The notes under the pieces were generated by a model that saw only the letters and a program-made list of their open reading frames with translations, was not told the DNA's origin and made no database searches. Positions 16,936 to 26,507 of a stretch of DNA of 64,000 bases are shown here, one piece after another (position 1 is the first letter of the stretch; each line of letters opens with the position of its first letter). The position numbers were made by a program, and so were the translations under genes. Where the stretch lies: assembly GCA_002480495.1 (NCBI GenBank), contig DLCG01000009.1:150473-214472 (forward strand), read 5' to 3'. The DNA is from Rhodobiaceae bacterium UBA7804 (GTDB taxonomy: Bacteria; Pseudomonadota; Alphaproteobacteria; Parvibaculales; Parvibaculaceae).

Positions 16936-19857
16936 ATGACCGACCATTTCCCTCCCGATTCGAGCTTCGCCCATGGCGGGGGTCCCTTCCTGCCCGAAGC
17001 GGCAGCAATCGTGCCCTTGCGCGGGGCAAAGGGCGGCGCCGTCTCGGTCGATGCCGAAGGCGAGATCGAGGAACTCACGCCCGATGAGGCGCTGAAGCGC
17101 ATCGCCAACGAGCCGGTGATGCTCGTTCATGCGGGTTTCACGGTGCGGCGGATCGCGAGAGGCCGGAACTTCCGCGAGCCGGGGCCGCAGGTGTTCGACC
17201 TGATGGAGCTCTTTGCCTTCGTGCATCCGGCAAAGCCCTGCCTTCCGACCGCAACGGGCCTCGCCCGGGCACTGGGCCTCGACGCCGGTTCAACGCCTGA
17301 AGATCAGGCGCTGATGCTGCACCGGGCGGCGGCGCAGATGCTCTCGACGCTGCAACACCCTGCCTTTCCCGACCGCCCCTCGGCGGCGCGCACGGCCTAT
17401 CGCATGGCGGAGGGCGGCTGGTCCTGGGGGCCGGGCGTCGTTGCGGCGCTGCGCGATGCGCTGGGGCGCGAGGGAAAGCCGCCCGGATCACGCGGCTTCG
17501 ACATCTGGAACGAACTGCCCGAATGGGAGGAGCGGGCCCCCCGGCCGCCCGCAGGCTCGCTTCCCGTGAGCGAGAGCGAGGCAGGCGAAAGGCTCGCCCT
17601 GCTCGCCGGACCGGATGCGGAAGAAAGGCCAGGACAGGCCGCCTTTGCCCGGCTCGCCGCGCATGCCTTCGCGCCGCGCGAGACGGCGGGCGCCCCCAAT
17701 ATCGTGCTCGCGGAGGCGGGAACGGGCATCGGCAAGACCATCGGCTATATCGCGCCGGCAAGCCTCTGGGCGGAGCGCAACAAGGGCACCGTCTGGATCT
17801 CGACCTATACGAAGAACCTTCAGCGGCAGCTCGACCAGGAGCTGACGCGGCTTTATCCCGATCCCGCCGAGAAGGCGGAGAAGGCCGTGATCCGCAAGGG
17901 GCGGGAGAACTATCTCTGCCTGCTCAATTTCGCGGAGATGGCGGACCGTGCGGCGATCGGCGGCGGCGCTGTCACGATCGGACTTGTCGCGCGATGGGCG
18001 AAGGCGAGCCGGGACGGAGACATGGTGGGTGGCGATTTCCCCGCCTGGCTCGCCGCAAGGCTGAGCGGCATTACAGGACGGACGGGGCTTACCGACCGGC
18101 GCGGCGAATGCGTCTACACGGCCTGTCCCTACTACAAGAAGTGCTTCATCGAACGCGCGATAAGGAAGGCGCGGCGGGCGGAGATCGTGGTCGCGAACCA
18201 TGCGCTCGTCATGCGGCAGGCCGCGCTCGATCAGGCGGTGGGGCCCATCACGCAAACCGCGCCGAAGAACACCGAGACGGCGGCTGGCGCGGAGGACGAA
18301 GAGCCGAGCGGGCGCGAGGCGCGCGCGCGTTTCGTCTTCGACGAGGGACACCACATCTTCGATGCGGCGGACAGCGCCTTTTCCGCATCGCTTTCCGCGC
18401 TCGAAACGGCGGAGCTTCGCCGCTGGATACGCGGTGCGGAAGGACAGCGGGGACGGCGCGGGAGAGGGCTCGATGAGCGCGTGGGCGACCTTCTCGGCGA
18501 GGACAGGCTTGCCGAAGAGGCGCTTCACGCGGCGCTGTCGGCGGCGGCGGCACTGCCCGGCCCCGGCTGGGGCACGAGGCTCAACGAGGGCCAGCCGCGC
18601 GGCGCGGCGGAGAAGTTCCTCGCTCTGGTGCGCCAGCAGGTTCACGCGCGCACGGAAGACGCGGACACGCCCTTTTCTCTCGAAACGGAGACGGCGCCGC
18701 CCTTGGCCGGACTGCCGGAGACGGCGGCTGAACTCGACGATGCGCTGAAGCAGCTCGCCGCGCCGCTGCAACTCATCGCCGACCGGCTGCGCGCGCGGCT
18801 CGACGAGGAGGCCGAAGACCTCGACACATCGACGCGCATCCGCATGGACGCGGCGGCGCGCGGGCTCGACCGGCGGGCGCGCATTCTCATTCCCGCCTGG
18901 CGGAGCATGCTCGCAAGCCTCAACGCGACGCCGCCCGAAATGTTCGTCGACTGGTTTTCCATCGAGCGGCTTTTCGGACGGGAAGCCGATGTCGGCATGC
19001 ACAGGCACTGGCGCGATCCGACGATCCCCTTCGCGGGCGCTGTGCTCGAACCGGCGCATGGCGTTCTCATCACCTCCGCAACGCTGCGCGACGAATTGCC
19101 GGAGCCGGAAGAAGGCGAAGACGATGCAGGCGGCGGATGGGAGAGCGCGGAGATCCGCACCGGCGCATCGCATCTCGCGCTACCCGCGGAGCGCGCCTTC
19201 ATGGCCTCGCCCTTCGACTATGCCGCCCAGGCGCGCATCTTCGTGGTGCGCGATGTGAGCCGGAACGACATGAACCAGATCGCATCGGCCTATCGCGAAC
19301 TCTTCCGAGCGGCAGGCGGCGGGGCGCTCGGCCTCTTCACGGCGATCCACCGGCTGCGCGCGGTTCACGAGCGGATCGTGACGCCGCTGGAGGAGGAAGG
19401 GCTTTCGCTCTATGCACAGCATATCGACGCGCTCGACACGGGAACGCTGGTCGACATCTTCCGGGCGGAGAGGAACGCCTGCCTGCTCGGGACCGATGCC
19501 GTTCGCGACGGCGTGGACGTGCCCGGCGACTCGCTTCGCATGATCGTCTTCGACCGCGTTCCCTGGCCGAGGCCCGACATCCTGCACAAGGCGCGGCGCG
19601 AACAATTCGGCAAGACGCGCTATGACGACATGATCACGCGGCTTCGGTTGAAACAGGCTTTCGGGCGGCTGATCCGGCGGGCGAGCGACCGGGGCGTCTT
19701 CGTGGCGCTCGACGCGCGGCTGCCGACGCGGCTGACAACCGGCTTCCCTCCCGGCGTGACGGTGCATCGGGTGGGCCTTTCCGAGGCCATTGCCGAGACG
19801 AAAGCCTTTCTCGGGACGGATGCTCCCTCCCTTGCCCCCGCCCGGAGCAACCCCTAA
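16936..19857 (+). CDS. DinG/XPD-like ATP-dependent DNA helicase
   Basis: About 973 residues of superfamily 2. Walker A is AGTGIGKT in the first third. The iron-sulfur-cluster cysteines are visible as one Cys in ENYLCLLNF and then CVYTACPYYKKC. The Walker B box reads DEGHH instead of DEAH. In the C-terminal helicase lobe, GTDAVRDGVDVPGD and QAFGRLIRR are motifs V and VI. Such 5'-3' helicases act on R-loops, D-loops and quadruplexes in DNA repair. The protein is longer than E. coli DinG because of an acidic N-terminal region and an inserted helical segment. The start is uncertain: ATGs at 16924 and 16936 and a TTG at 16906 are in frame. Confidence 0.87.
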   Translation: MTDHFPPDSSFAHGGGPFLPEAAAIVPLRGAKGGAVSVDAEGEIEELTPDEALKRIANEPVMLVHAGFTVRRIARGRNFREPGPQVFDLMELFAFVHPAKPCLPTATGLARALGLDAGSTPEDQALMLHRAAAQMLSTLQHPAFPDRPSAARTAYRMAEGGWSWGPGVVAALRDALGREGKPPGSRGFDIWNELPEWEERAPRPPAGSLPVSESEAGERLALLAGPDAEERPGQAAFARLAAHAFAPRETAGAPNIVLAEAGTGIGKTIGYIAPASLWAERNKGTVWISTYTKNLQRQLDQELTRLYPDPAEKAEKAVIRKGRENYLCLLNFAEMADRAAIGGGAVTIGLVARWAKASRDGDMVGGDFPAWLAARLSGITGRTGLTDRRGECVYTACPYYKKCFIERAIRKARRAEIVVANHALVMRQAALDQAVGPITQTAPKNTETAAGAEDEEPSGREARARFVFDEGHHIFDAADSAFSASLSALETAELRRWIRGAEGQRGRRGRGLDERVGDLLGEDRLAEEALHAALSAAAALPGPGWGTRLNEGQPRGAAEKFLALVRQQVHARTEDADTPFSLETETAPPLAGLPETAAELDDALKQLAAPLQLIADRLRARLDEEAEDLDTSTRIRMDAAARGLDRRARILIPAWRSMLASLNATPPEMFVDWFSIERLFGREADVGMHRHWRDPTIPFAGAVLEPAHGVLITSATLRDELPEPEEGEDDAGGGWESAEIRTGASHLALPAERAFMASPFDYAAQARIFVVRDVSRNDMNQIASAYRELFRAAGGGALGLFTAIHRLRAVHERIVTPLEEEGLSLYAQHIDALDTGTLVDIFRAERNACLLGTDAVRDGVDVPGDSLRMIVFDRVPWPRPDILHKARREQFGKTRYDDMITRLRLKQAFGRLIRRASDRGVFVALDARLPTRLTTGFPPGVTVHRVGLSEAIAETKAFLGTDAPSLAPARSNP

Positions 19858-19889
19858 GCTCCCCCCGCAAAATCGGACAAGGAAGGCCA

Positions 19890-20297
19890 ATGTCGACGAT
19901 CTCTCCCGAACATGCGCTGATCTACATCATGGTGACGATGAGCGCGGTAGACCGCGCCATGAGCGACAACGAGCTCAGGGATATCGGCACCATCGTGAAG
20001 ACGCTGCCGGCCTTCCGCGACTTCCACGAGGAAAGGCTCATTCCTGCGGCGCGGGAATGCGCCTCGATCCTGCAGGAGGATGGCGGGCTCGACGCGGTGT
20101 TCGGCCTCGTGAAGGATGCGCTGCCGCCGCGCCTGCGCGAAACGGGCTATGCGCTTGCGGTGGAGATTGCGGCTGCGGACGAGGCGGTGGGAGCGGAAGA
20201 ACTGCGCCTGCTGCAATTGCTGCGAGATACGCTGGAGATCGACAAGCTCGTTGCCGCCGCCATCGAACGCGGCGCGAGGGCGCGGCACATGCGCTGA
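19890..20297 (+). CDS. TerB-family protein
   Basis: A 135-residue all-helical protein of the TerB/tellurite-resistance fold. It contains the acidic repeats typical of the family: MSAVDRAMSDNELRDIG in the first half and AAADEAVGAEELRLLQLL in the second, each an E/D-rich metal-binding-like loop. No other ter genes are near, and small single-domain TerB proteins of this type have no proven role. GGAAGG before the ATG is a good ribosome site. It follows the helicase gene by 32 bases and may be co-transcribed. Confidence 0.8.
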   Translation: MSTISPEHALIYIMVTMSAVDRAMSDNELRDIGTIVKTLPAFRDFHEERLIPAARECASILQEDGGLDAVFGLVKDALPPRLRETGYALAVEIAAADEAVGAEELRLLQLLRDTLEIDKLVAAAIERGARARHMR

Positions 20298-20301
20298 GGG
20301 A

Positions 20302-21093
20302 TCAGCCGCAGGCGCCCGTTCCGGTTTCCAGAAGTTCGCCGTCAATCCGGTCGTAGAATATCCGGGTGCAATCCGACGGCCCGGCATATCTGTCCGTCTC
20401 GCGATGAATGAGGACGGGCACACCCTCTTCCCAGGCATAGATGTCGACGCCGCCCTCCGCCGCGCTGGAACGCCAGCGGCTGACGATTTCCTGCGTATCG
20501 GGATCGAATTCGGGCGAGACGATTTCATCCAGCGCGGCATTCGCCGCAAAGCGCTGCTGGTCCTGCAACCAGAGCCAGTTGCGGTAAAGGACGTTCGGAC
20601 CGGCGGTTCCTTCCGCGATCAGGCGAAGATCGTGATAGCCGTCGAAATTCATGTCGATCAGTTCGAAGCCATTGGCCGGTATCGCTTCGGCGGCGCGGGA
20701 GCCCGCATCCTCGATTATCTGGAAAGGCTCGGCCTCGCCTTCGCGAGCGATCTCGACCTTGCCGACGAGGCGATCGCCGAACTCGTCCATGTGCCAGGAC
20801 AGGGAAAAAAGAAGCTCGGGGAGAAGCTGGCTGATACGTCCCTTGCAGAGGATGGGCGCATTGCCCGAAGGATCGGCGCAGGCATATGTGGCCTGGAAGG
20901 TTTCGTCGCCACGCACATTATCGCGCCTGGCATCGGCTCCCGCGGCGGCCTCGATCGCCACCTCGTCCATCGGACTGCCCGCGCCCGACGCGTCGCCCTC
21001 GGCCAAGACATTGGCGGCCGAGGCATTTTCGGCAAGAGCAAGGCCCGCCATCAAAGGCAGAAGAAGGCTGCACCGGCGAAACCGCTCAAACAT
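20302..21093 (-). CDS. Secreted protein with one Asp-rich calcium-like loop
   Basis: A 263-residue protein with an N-terminal signal peptide (hydrophobic LLLPLMAGLALA, cleavage near ASA). The mature part has two Cys pairs (YACADPSGNAPILC and CTRIF...TGACG) and a DMNFDGYHDLRL segment, resembling a calcium-binding FG-GAP or XAC2610-type loop. It is probably periplasmic. Function unknown. GAGGACG precedes the ATG. It converges with the TerB gene and diverges from the sterol-desaturase-type gene; the 221-base divergent region shows no other gene. Confidence 0.65.
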   Translation of the reverse strand: MFERFRRCSLLLPLMAGLALAENASAANVLAEGDASGAGSPMDEVAIEAAAGADARRDNVRGDETFQATYACADPSGNAPILCKGRISQLLPELLFSLSWHMDEFGDRLVGKVEIAREGEAEPFQIIEDAGSRAAEAIPANGFELIDMNFDGYHDLRLIAEGTAGPNVLYRNWLWLQDQQRFAANAALDEIVSPEFDPDTQEIVSRWRSSAAEGGVDIYAWEEGVPVLIHRETDRYAGPSDCTRIFYDRIDGELLETGTGACG

Positions 21094-21314
21094 CGCAGAC
21101 GTCCTCTTCGTCCATCATTCGAGTGTCGACCTGCGTCATTCTAGCGCAAGACGCGGGCCCACGGTCTTTTTCTTCTCCGGTTCCGGCGGGCGGGCTTTCT
21201 ACCGGCGGGCACGGCAAGCTACAATCAAATCCATAGAGCGGCGCCTCCGGCACTTCCAGGTCCTCCGGGAAATCCGGGGCTTGTCCGTTCGTCCCAGCGA
21301 GTTCCGGCCTTTCG

Positions 21315-22157
21315 ATGTATGACCTCCTCACCCAACATGAACCGCTCATCCGGCTCGGTGCCTTTGCGGGCGTGCTGGCTCTGATGGCGCTGATCGAAAT
21401 GGCGGCTCCGCGGCGGAAGAGAAACGGACCGAGATTGAAGCGGTGGGTGACGAACGTCTCGCTTGCCGCGGCGGGAACCCTCCTCCTGCGGATCACGGTT
21501 CCGCTGCTCGCGGTGGGCGCGGCCGCACTCGCCGAACGGGAGGGTTTCGGTCTTTTTCACTGGACACAGACGCCCGCCATCGCAGCCTTCATCCTTTCTT
21601 TCATCGCCCTCGACCTGCTCGTCTATGCGCAGCATGTCGCCTTTCACAAGTCGCGCCTTCTCTGGCGGCTGCACCGCGTCCATCACGCCGATACGGATGT
21701 CGACGCGACGACGGGCATCCGGTTTCACCCGATCGAAATTCTCATCAGCATGGGAATCAAGATGGGCGCCGTGGCGCTGCTCGGCGCACCGGCCGCCGCG
21801 GTCATCTTTTTCGAGGTGGTGCTGAACGCCGCAGCGATGTTCAACCATTCGAACATCAGGATCGGCGCCCTTGCCGACCGCTGGGTCCGCCGCCTTATCG
21901 TGACACCGGACATGCACCGCGTTCACCACTCGATCCATCGCGACGAACGCGACATGAATTTCGGCTTCAACCTTTCGATCTGGGATCGTCTTTTCGGAAC
22001 ATATCGCGCGGCCCCCCGCGAAGGACATGAAACCATGCGGCTCGGACTGGCGGAGTATCCCGCCCCCGGGCCGCAGGGACTTTACTGGAGCCTCATGAAT
22101 CCGTTTTGGACCGGCGCGAATCCGGACGATACTCGCCGCCGGGAGCGAACGACATGA
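21315..22157 (+). CDS. Fatty acid hydroxylase/sterol desaturase family protein
   Basis: A 280-residue membrane di-iron enzyme. Four helices surround the His clusters: HVAFH, HRVHH (in WRLHRVHHADTD), HPIE, FNHSN and MHRVHHSIH. This eight-His arrangement binds two irons for O2-dependent hydroxylation or desaturation of lipids. The exact lipid cannot be told; sterols are unlikely in this organism, whereas fatty acid, hopanoid or carotenoid-type substrates are possible. The stop overlaps the SixA-like gene start by four bases (ATGA), so they form an operon. Confidence 0.85.
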   Translation: MYDLLTQHEPLIRLGAFAGVLALMALIEMAAPRRKRNGPRLKRWVTNVSLAAAGTLLLRITVPLLAVGAAALAEREGFGLFHWTQTPAIAAFILSFIALDLLVYAQHVAFHKSRLLWRLHRVHHADTDVDATTGIRFHPIEILISMGIKMGAVALLGAPAAAVIFFEVVLNAAAMFNHSNIRIGALADRWVRRLIVTPDMHRVHHSIHRDERDMNFGFNLSIWDRLFGTYRAAPREGHETMRLGLAEYPAPGPQGLYWSLMNPFWTGANPDDTRRRERTT

Positions 22158-22687
22158 AACGGCTTTGCCTGCTGCGCCACGCGAAATCCGACTGGGGTGA
22201 CCCGGCAAAGGACGATTTCGACCGCCCGCTGAATGCACGCGGATCGAAGGCCGCCGGTTTCATGGCCGGCTATATCGCTGCCTCGCCCTATCGTCCCGAT
22301 GCCGTGCTCTGCTCGACCGCGGCGCGGGCCACAGCTACCTGCGCACCGCTTTGCGAGGCGCTTGGCAAGGGCGTGCCCGTGACCTATCGCGACGAGCTCT
22401 ATCACGCGATGCCGGACGCGATGCTGGATGAAATCCGGAAGGCACCCGACGAGGCACAGACGCTTCTGGTGGTGGGCCACAACCCGGGCCTCGTCCTGCT
22501 TGCGATGGCGCTCGCCGAGGACCCGGATGAAGAGACCGCGCTTCGCGTCGCCCATGGCGTGCCGACGGGCGGCTTCATCGTGTTCGAACTTCCCATCGAA
22601 CACTGGTCGGACATCGCCGAGGGCGAGGGACGCACCGTGTTCTTCGGCCGTCCGCGCGACCTCATGGCGGCGGAAGCCGAGAACTGA
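22154..22687 (+). CDS. SixA-like histidine phosphatase
   Basis: A 177-residue histidine phosphatase-superfamily protein. The catalytic motif LLRHAKSDW at the N-terminus supplies the nucleophile His of the RHG/RHA type; VVGHNPGL in the middle supplies the second His. SixA of E. coli dephosphorylates HPt phospho-histidines, but most alphaproteobacterial relatives are uncharacterised. The HPt-bearing kinase at 15-17 kb is an interesting but unproven partner. Translation is coupled to the desaturase gene. Confidence 0.82.
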   Translation: MKRLCLLRHAKSDWGDPAKDDFDRPLNARGSKAAGFMAGYIAASPYRPDAVLCSTAARATATCAPLCEALGKGVPVTYRDELYHAMPDAMLDEIRKAPDEAQTLLVVGHNPGLVLLAMALAEDPDEETALRVAHGVPTGGFIVFELPIEHWSDIAEGEGRTVFFGRPRDLMAAEAEN

Positions 22688-22691
22688 CCTT

Positions 22692-23705
22692 TCAGTAGAT
22701 GCTGCCGGAGAAATATTTCGCGCTTATCCGCGCATAGGTGCCGTCGGCAATGGCGGCATCGAGCGCAGCATCGAACGCGTCTCGCAGCGCCGCGTCTTCC
22801 TCGCGCAGGACGATCGCCGCTCCCTTCCCGAAGTAGGCCACGTCGCCATAGTCGGGCCCGACCAGACGGCAGCAAACGCCGGCACCTGAACTCGTCCACC
22901 GCAACAGCGCATTGCGATCCGCAAAGAGGAGATCCGCCTCGCCGGCCGCCAGCGCCGTTTTGGCCTCCTCAAGCGAAGGGAAGGTCTCGAGTTTCGCGTT
23001 GGGGAAGCGGGTCGCAGCATAGGCCTGATGGATGGAGCCCGTCTGGACGGCGATACTGCGGCCAGCCAGACCCGATGGCGTTGCCGCGGGCGGCACGGCA
23101 TTGCGGCGCGCGGCGAACCGGCCCGGCGTCGAATAATAGCGGTCCGTCAGAATCAAACCATCGCCGGAAGCGGGGGTTTCGCGGCCGGGGCTGGGGATCA
23201 GCATGGAGGCGGCAATGGCATCGCCGTCGCCCTGCCTCAAGGCGGGAACCAGACGATCCCAGGGCACGTCGACAAAACGGCACCGGACTTTCATGCGCTC
23301 GCAGAGCGCGCGAGAAAGCTCGACATCGAAGCCGGCAAGCGCATCGCTGCCATCCCTGTAGTTGAAGGGCGGATAGGCACCTTCCGTCAGAATGACGATC
23401 TCGCGGCGCGGCTCGGGTTCCGGCACGAACTTCGCCACGGCTTCGGCCTCCGCGGGAGCGCGCTCCGGATTGGGCAGCGGTAGCTGGAGCGCCATGATCT
23501 GCTCCAGCGTGAGGGGCGATGAGGGCTCATGCGCGGCAGGCGCGGGGACGGAGCCTTCGTCCCCTGTTTCAGGAGCGGGCAGTTCGGCGACGGCATTTTC
23601 CTGCCGGTGCTCAAGCCAGGGCAGCCGCTCGCCCTCATAAAGGCGCGCCAGCGAGCCTGCGAGCAACATGATCGCGATCAGGTTCGCATAGAGAAGAAAC
23701 CGCAT
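22692..23705 (-). CDS. Membrane-anchored periplasmic solute-binding protein, family 3
   Basis: A 337-residue protein. The N-terminal hydrophobic segment (about 3-20) has no clear cleavage site and is probably a membrane anchor. A Pro/Glu/Ala-rich linker of about 80 residues leads to an SBP_bac_3 domain (about 100-337): ILTEGAYPPFNYRD, GFDVELSRALCERM, then VDVPWDRLVPALRQGDGDAI and GRSIAVQTGSIHQAY. Such domains bind amino acids or polar compounds. There are no transporter permease genes nearby, so it may be a sensor or scavenger instead of an uptake component. It diverges from the glycosyltransferase gene. Confidence 0.78.
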   Translation of the reverse strand: MRFLLYANLIAIMLLAGSLARLYEGERLPWLEHRQENAVAELPAPETGDEGSVPAPAAHEPSSPLTLEQIMALQLPLPNPERAPAEAEAVAKFVPEPEPRREIVILTEGAYPPFNYRDGSDALAGFDVELSRALCERMKVRCRFVDVPWDRLVPALRQGDGDAIAASMLIPSPGRETPASGDGLILTDRYYSTPGRFAARRNAVPPAATPSGLAGRSIAVQTGSIHQAYAATRFPNAKLETFPSLEEAKTALAAGEADLLFADRNALLRWTSSGAGVCCRLVGPDYGDVAYFGKGAAIVLREEDAALRDAFDAALDAAIADGTYARISAKYFSGSIY

Positions 23706-23938
23706 CGGCCCCGCCCGCTTGATGCCGCCCCTGCCCGGCACGGGAAGAGACGTCTCATTATGACACAGGCCTGCCCTGCGATCCCATCCCGGACCGGGAG
23801 AGCCAACGCCCTCCCCCAAAAAAGCAAGGTTTGTGCCGGTTCTCGTCTTAAGTTCTATTAATAATGAAACAGCACTTTCATAACATTCATTCCATAAAGT
23901 GGCGTTCTCCTCTCTCGAGTTGAAGTCGAGATGGAGAA

Positions 23939-25912
23939 GTGGGGGCCATATTGGAAAATGAAGCGTCGAAGACGCGCCCTTTACTGGACGCGCCCGAGGA
24001 AACATTGCCGCGGCGCCGCCTCCCGCAGGGACGGCGGCCCCACGACCGCCCTCTCTTCGGCGAAATGGCCGTGGAAGCCGGTTTCCTTGCCGCAGACATG
24101 CTCGCCCCCGCTCTCGAGAGACAAAAGCATTGGGGCAGCCCGCTCGGAAAGGTGCTGGTGAGCACCGGAATCATGCGTTCCGCAGACGTGGCGCGACTCT
24201 ATGGCCGCCAGCGCGGCCTGCCCGTCGTCGATCTGCGGACGGAGCCGCGCGACCCGGCGCTCGCCAATCCACAGGAGCTCGATTTCTACCTCAAGGAGGA
24301 CTGCCTTCCCTGGCAGCGCCGGGCGGGGGAAACGATTTATGTGGCCGGCAACCCCGACGCAGCGAGAACGGCGATCGCCGCCCGGGAAGGGCGGCACCTG
24401 CCCGTCTTCGTTACTTCCCAGAACGGGCTCCGGCGCCTGCTTGCGCGCGACTTCGCTCCGGCACTGACGGAGCGGGCCCGGTTCGACCTGATGCGGCGCA
24501 TGCCCGAAAGCTCGGCGGCGGCGAGACTTTCACCGATTCAGGCAGCCATCCTTGCGCTCTTCGCCCTGCTGCTTCCCATCGCGCTGCTCGTTGCGGCCGA
24601 CGCAACTCTCAAGGCTGCAAATGTCGCGCTCGGGCTCGTCTTCGTCAGCCTCGCCTGCCTGCGCTATGTCTCGATATTTGTCGGCCTGACCTCACCGCCA
24701 AGTCCGGAGGAAACGGCCTATGCGGACCGAGGCTCACCCGCCGACGCCGATCTGCCGGTCTATACGATCATGGTGCCGCTCTTTCGCGAGGCGCGCGTGC
24801 TCCCGATCCTCGCAAGGGCGCTGCGCGAGATCGACTATCCGGCTTCGAAACTCGATATCAAACTGATCTTCGAGGAATGCGATCCCGAAACGCTCGCCGC
24901 CGCGAAGGCGCTCAAGCTCCCCGAGCATTTCGAATTCATCGTGGTTCCGGACAGCCTTCCGCGCACGAAGCCGAAGGCCTGCAATTTCGCGCTGCCATTC
25001 GCACGCGGCGACTATCTCGTAATCTACGATGCAGAGGACTCGCCAGAGCCGCTGCAACTGCGCAAGGCCATTGCAGCCTTCGAAGCGGGTGACGAAAAGC
25101 TCGCCTGCGTGCAGGCGCAGCTCAACTACTACAACTGGAACGAAAACTGGCTCACGCGGCAATTCGCGATCGAATATGCCGCCTTTTTCGACCTGCTGCT
25201 GCCGACCATGGTTCGGCTCGGCATGCCCATTCCGCTCGGCGGCACCTCCACCCATTTCCGCACGGCGCTGCTGCGCGAGGCCGGGGCATGGGACCCCAAC
25301 AATGTGACAGAGGACGCAGATCTCGGTCTCCGCCTCGCATTGCTCGGCTATCGCTGCGGCGTCATTCGCTCGACGACGCAGGAAGAAGCAAATTGCCGGC
25401 TCGCGAACTGGGTCAGGCAACGCTCACGCTGGATCAAGGGCTGGATGCAGACTTATCTCGTCAGGATGCGCCATCCGATAAAGCTCTACCGCTCACTCGG
25501 CTTTCGCGGATTTCTCGGCTTTCAGCTGCTGATCGGAGGCTTCACCCTTTCGAGCCTCGTACACCCCGTTTTCTATGTCGCAGCAGGCATGGGCCTTGCC
25601 AGCGGCGCGGGTGAACCGGGACAAGGCGCGCTTCTGACCGCTTTCAACGTGCTTGTGCTCATTTCGGGCTATTCGCTTTCCATTGCCGCCGGCATGGCGG
25701 CGGTCAGCGCACGGGGCCTCTTCCCGCTTTTCGGGCAGACAGTGATGATGCCCGCCTATTGGCTGATCATCTCCGCGGCGGCCTACAAGGCCCTGTGGCA
25801 GCTGGTCACCCGCCCCTTCCATTGGGAAAAGACGGAACATGGCATCAGCAGCATGGTCGAAGGGCGGCTTGCCAGGAGTGGCGAAAAATCCATTTCCGGG
25901 ACCTCGTACTAA
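23939..25912 (+). CDS. Membrane glycosyltransferase (GT2) with N-terminal MshEN-like module
   Basis: About 657 residues; the start is uncertain (GTG 23939 or TTG 23951). Residues about 38-90 hold two tandem 24-residue units, LFGEMAVEAGF...ALERQ and LGKVLVSTGIM...LYGRQ, matching the MshEN/T2SSE-N pattern that binds c-di-GMP in other proteins. Two membrane helices follow, then a processive GT2 domain: a DxD-like YDAEDSPEP, TEDADLG and QRSRW, the cellulose-synthase-like Q(Q/R)xRW. Several C-terminal helices complete a channel-like membrane part. The likely role is polysaccharide synthesis and export. It is followed by a receiver-domain gene. Confidence 0.85.
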   Translation: MGAILENEASKTRPLLDAPEETLPRRRLPQGRRPHDRPLFGEMAVEAGFLAADMLAPALERQKHWGSPLGKVLVSTGIMRSADVARLYGRQRGLPVVDLRTEPRDPALANPQELDFYLKEDCLPWQRRAGETIYVAGNPDAARTAIAAREGRHLPVFVTSQNGLRRLLARDFAPALTERARFDLMRRMPESSAAARLSPIQAAILALFALLLPIALLVAADATLKAANVALGLVFVSLACLRYVSIFVGLTSPPSPEETAYADRGSPADADLPVYTIMVPLFREARVLPILARALREIDYPASKLDIKLIFEECDPETLAAAKALKLPEHFEFIVVPDSLPRTKPKACNFALPFARGDYLVIYDAEDSPEPLQLRKAIAAFEAGDEKLACVQAQLNYYNWNENWLTRQFAIEYAAFFDLLLPTMVRLGMPIPLGGTSTHFRTALLREAGAWDPNNVTEDADLGLRLALLGYRCGVIRSTTQEEANCRLANWVRQRSRWIKGWMQTYLVRMRHPIKLYRSLGFRGFLGFQLLIGGFTLSSLVHPVFYVAAGMGLASGAGEPGQGALLTAFNVLVLISGYSLSIAAGMAAVSARGLFPLFGQTVMMPAYWLIISAAAYKALWQLVTRPFHWEKTEHGISSMVEGRLARSGEKSISGTSY

Positions 25913-25977
25913 CCAATCGCTAAAGACTTTGCCCGATATTCGACAGGTAGCCCCCGGGGAATATCCGAGAGAGATCC

Positions 25978-26499
25978 ATGTCGCAGGTAGCAGAAAACAA
26001 TCGCAAGACCCTGAGCCCCGAGGATTATGCGCAGCTCGGCGTGCTGATCGTGGAAGACACGCTCTACATGGCGAACATGCTACGCGGAATTCTGAGCGGG
26101 CTTGGCGTGCGCAACATCGTGAGCGCGAGGACCGGCGAGGATGCGCTGAGCGCGCTGATGCGCGGCAAGGTCGACCTTGCGATCATGGACGACCTTGAAC
26201 CGCCGCTGGACGGGCTTTCCGTGGTGCGTGCGATCCGCACGACGGAAGAAAGCAACCTCAACGAGATTCCCGTCATATTCGTCACCACGCGGCGCGAGCG
26301 CGCCTCGATCATCGAGGCGCGGGATGCGGGCGTGACGGAAATTCTTTCCAAGCCATTCTCCGCTCAGCAGCTGATCGACCGGATCGACACTGTGCTCACA
26401 AGGCCGCGGGCTATCGTGCGTTCAGCTGTCTTCACCGGTCCGGATCGCCGCCGGCGAGACGGCAAGGCACCGCTGAAGCGCCGCGAGAGCGACCGCTAA
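25978..26499 (+). CDS. Single-domain response regulator
   Basis: A 173-residue protein with one CheY-like receiver (about 20-140) and a basic tail rich in Arg (GPDRRRRDGK...KRRESDR). The acidic pocket is VEDT, the phospho-acceptor Asp is about residue 71 in AIMDDLEPPLDG, the switch Thr lies in FVTTRR and the Lys in LSKPF. The residue after the phospho-Asp is another Asp instead of a hydrophobic residue, which is unusual. It lies 65 bases after the glycosyltransferase gene and may act on polysaccharide output or motility; there is no kinase next to it. Confidence 0.85.
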   Translation: MSQVAENNRKTLSPEDYAQLGVLIVEDTLYMANMLRGILSGLGVRNIVSARTGEDALSALMRGKVDLAIMDDLEPPLDGLSVVRAIRTTEESNLNEIPVIFVTTRRERASIIEARDAGVTEILSKPFSAQQLIDRIDTVLTRPRAIVRSAVFTGPDRRRRDGKAPLKRRESDR

Positions 26500-26507
26500 C
26501 CGAAGTC

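Noticed and set aside
23848..23861. CtrA-like site (TTAA-N6-TTAA) upstream of the glycosyltransferase gene
   Set aside because: The consensus spacing is seven bases, not six, and the region is simply AT-rich.
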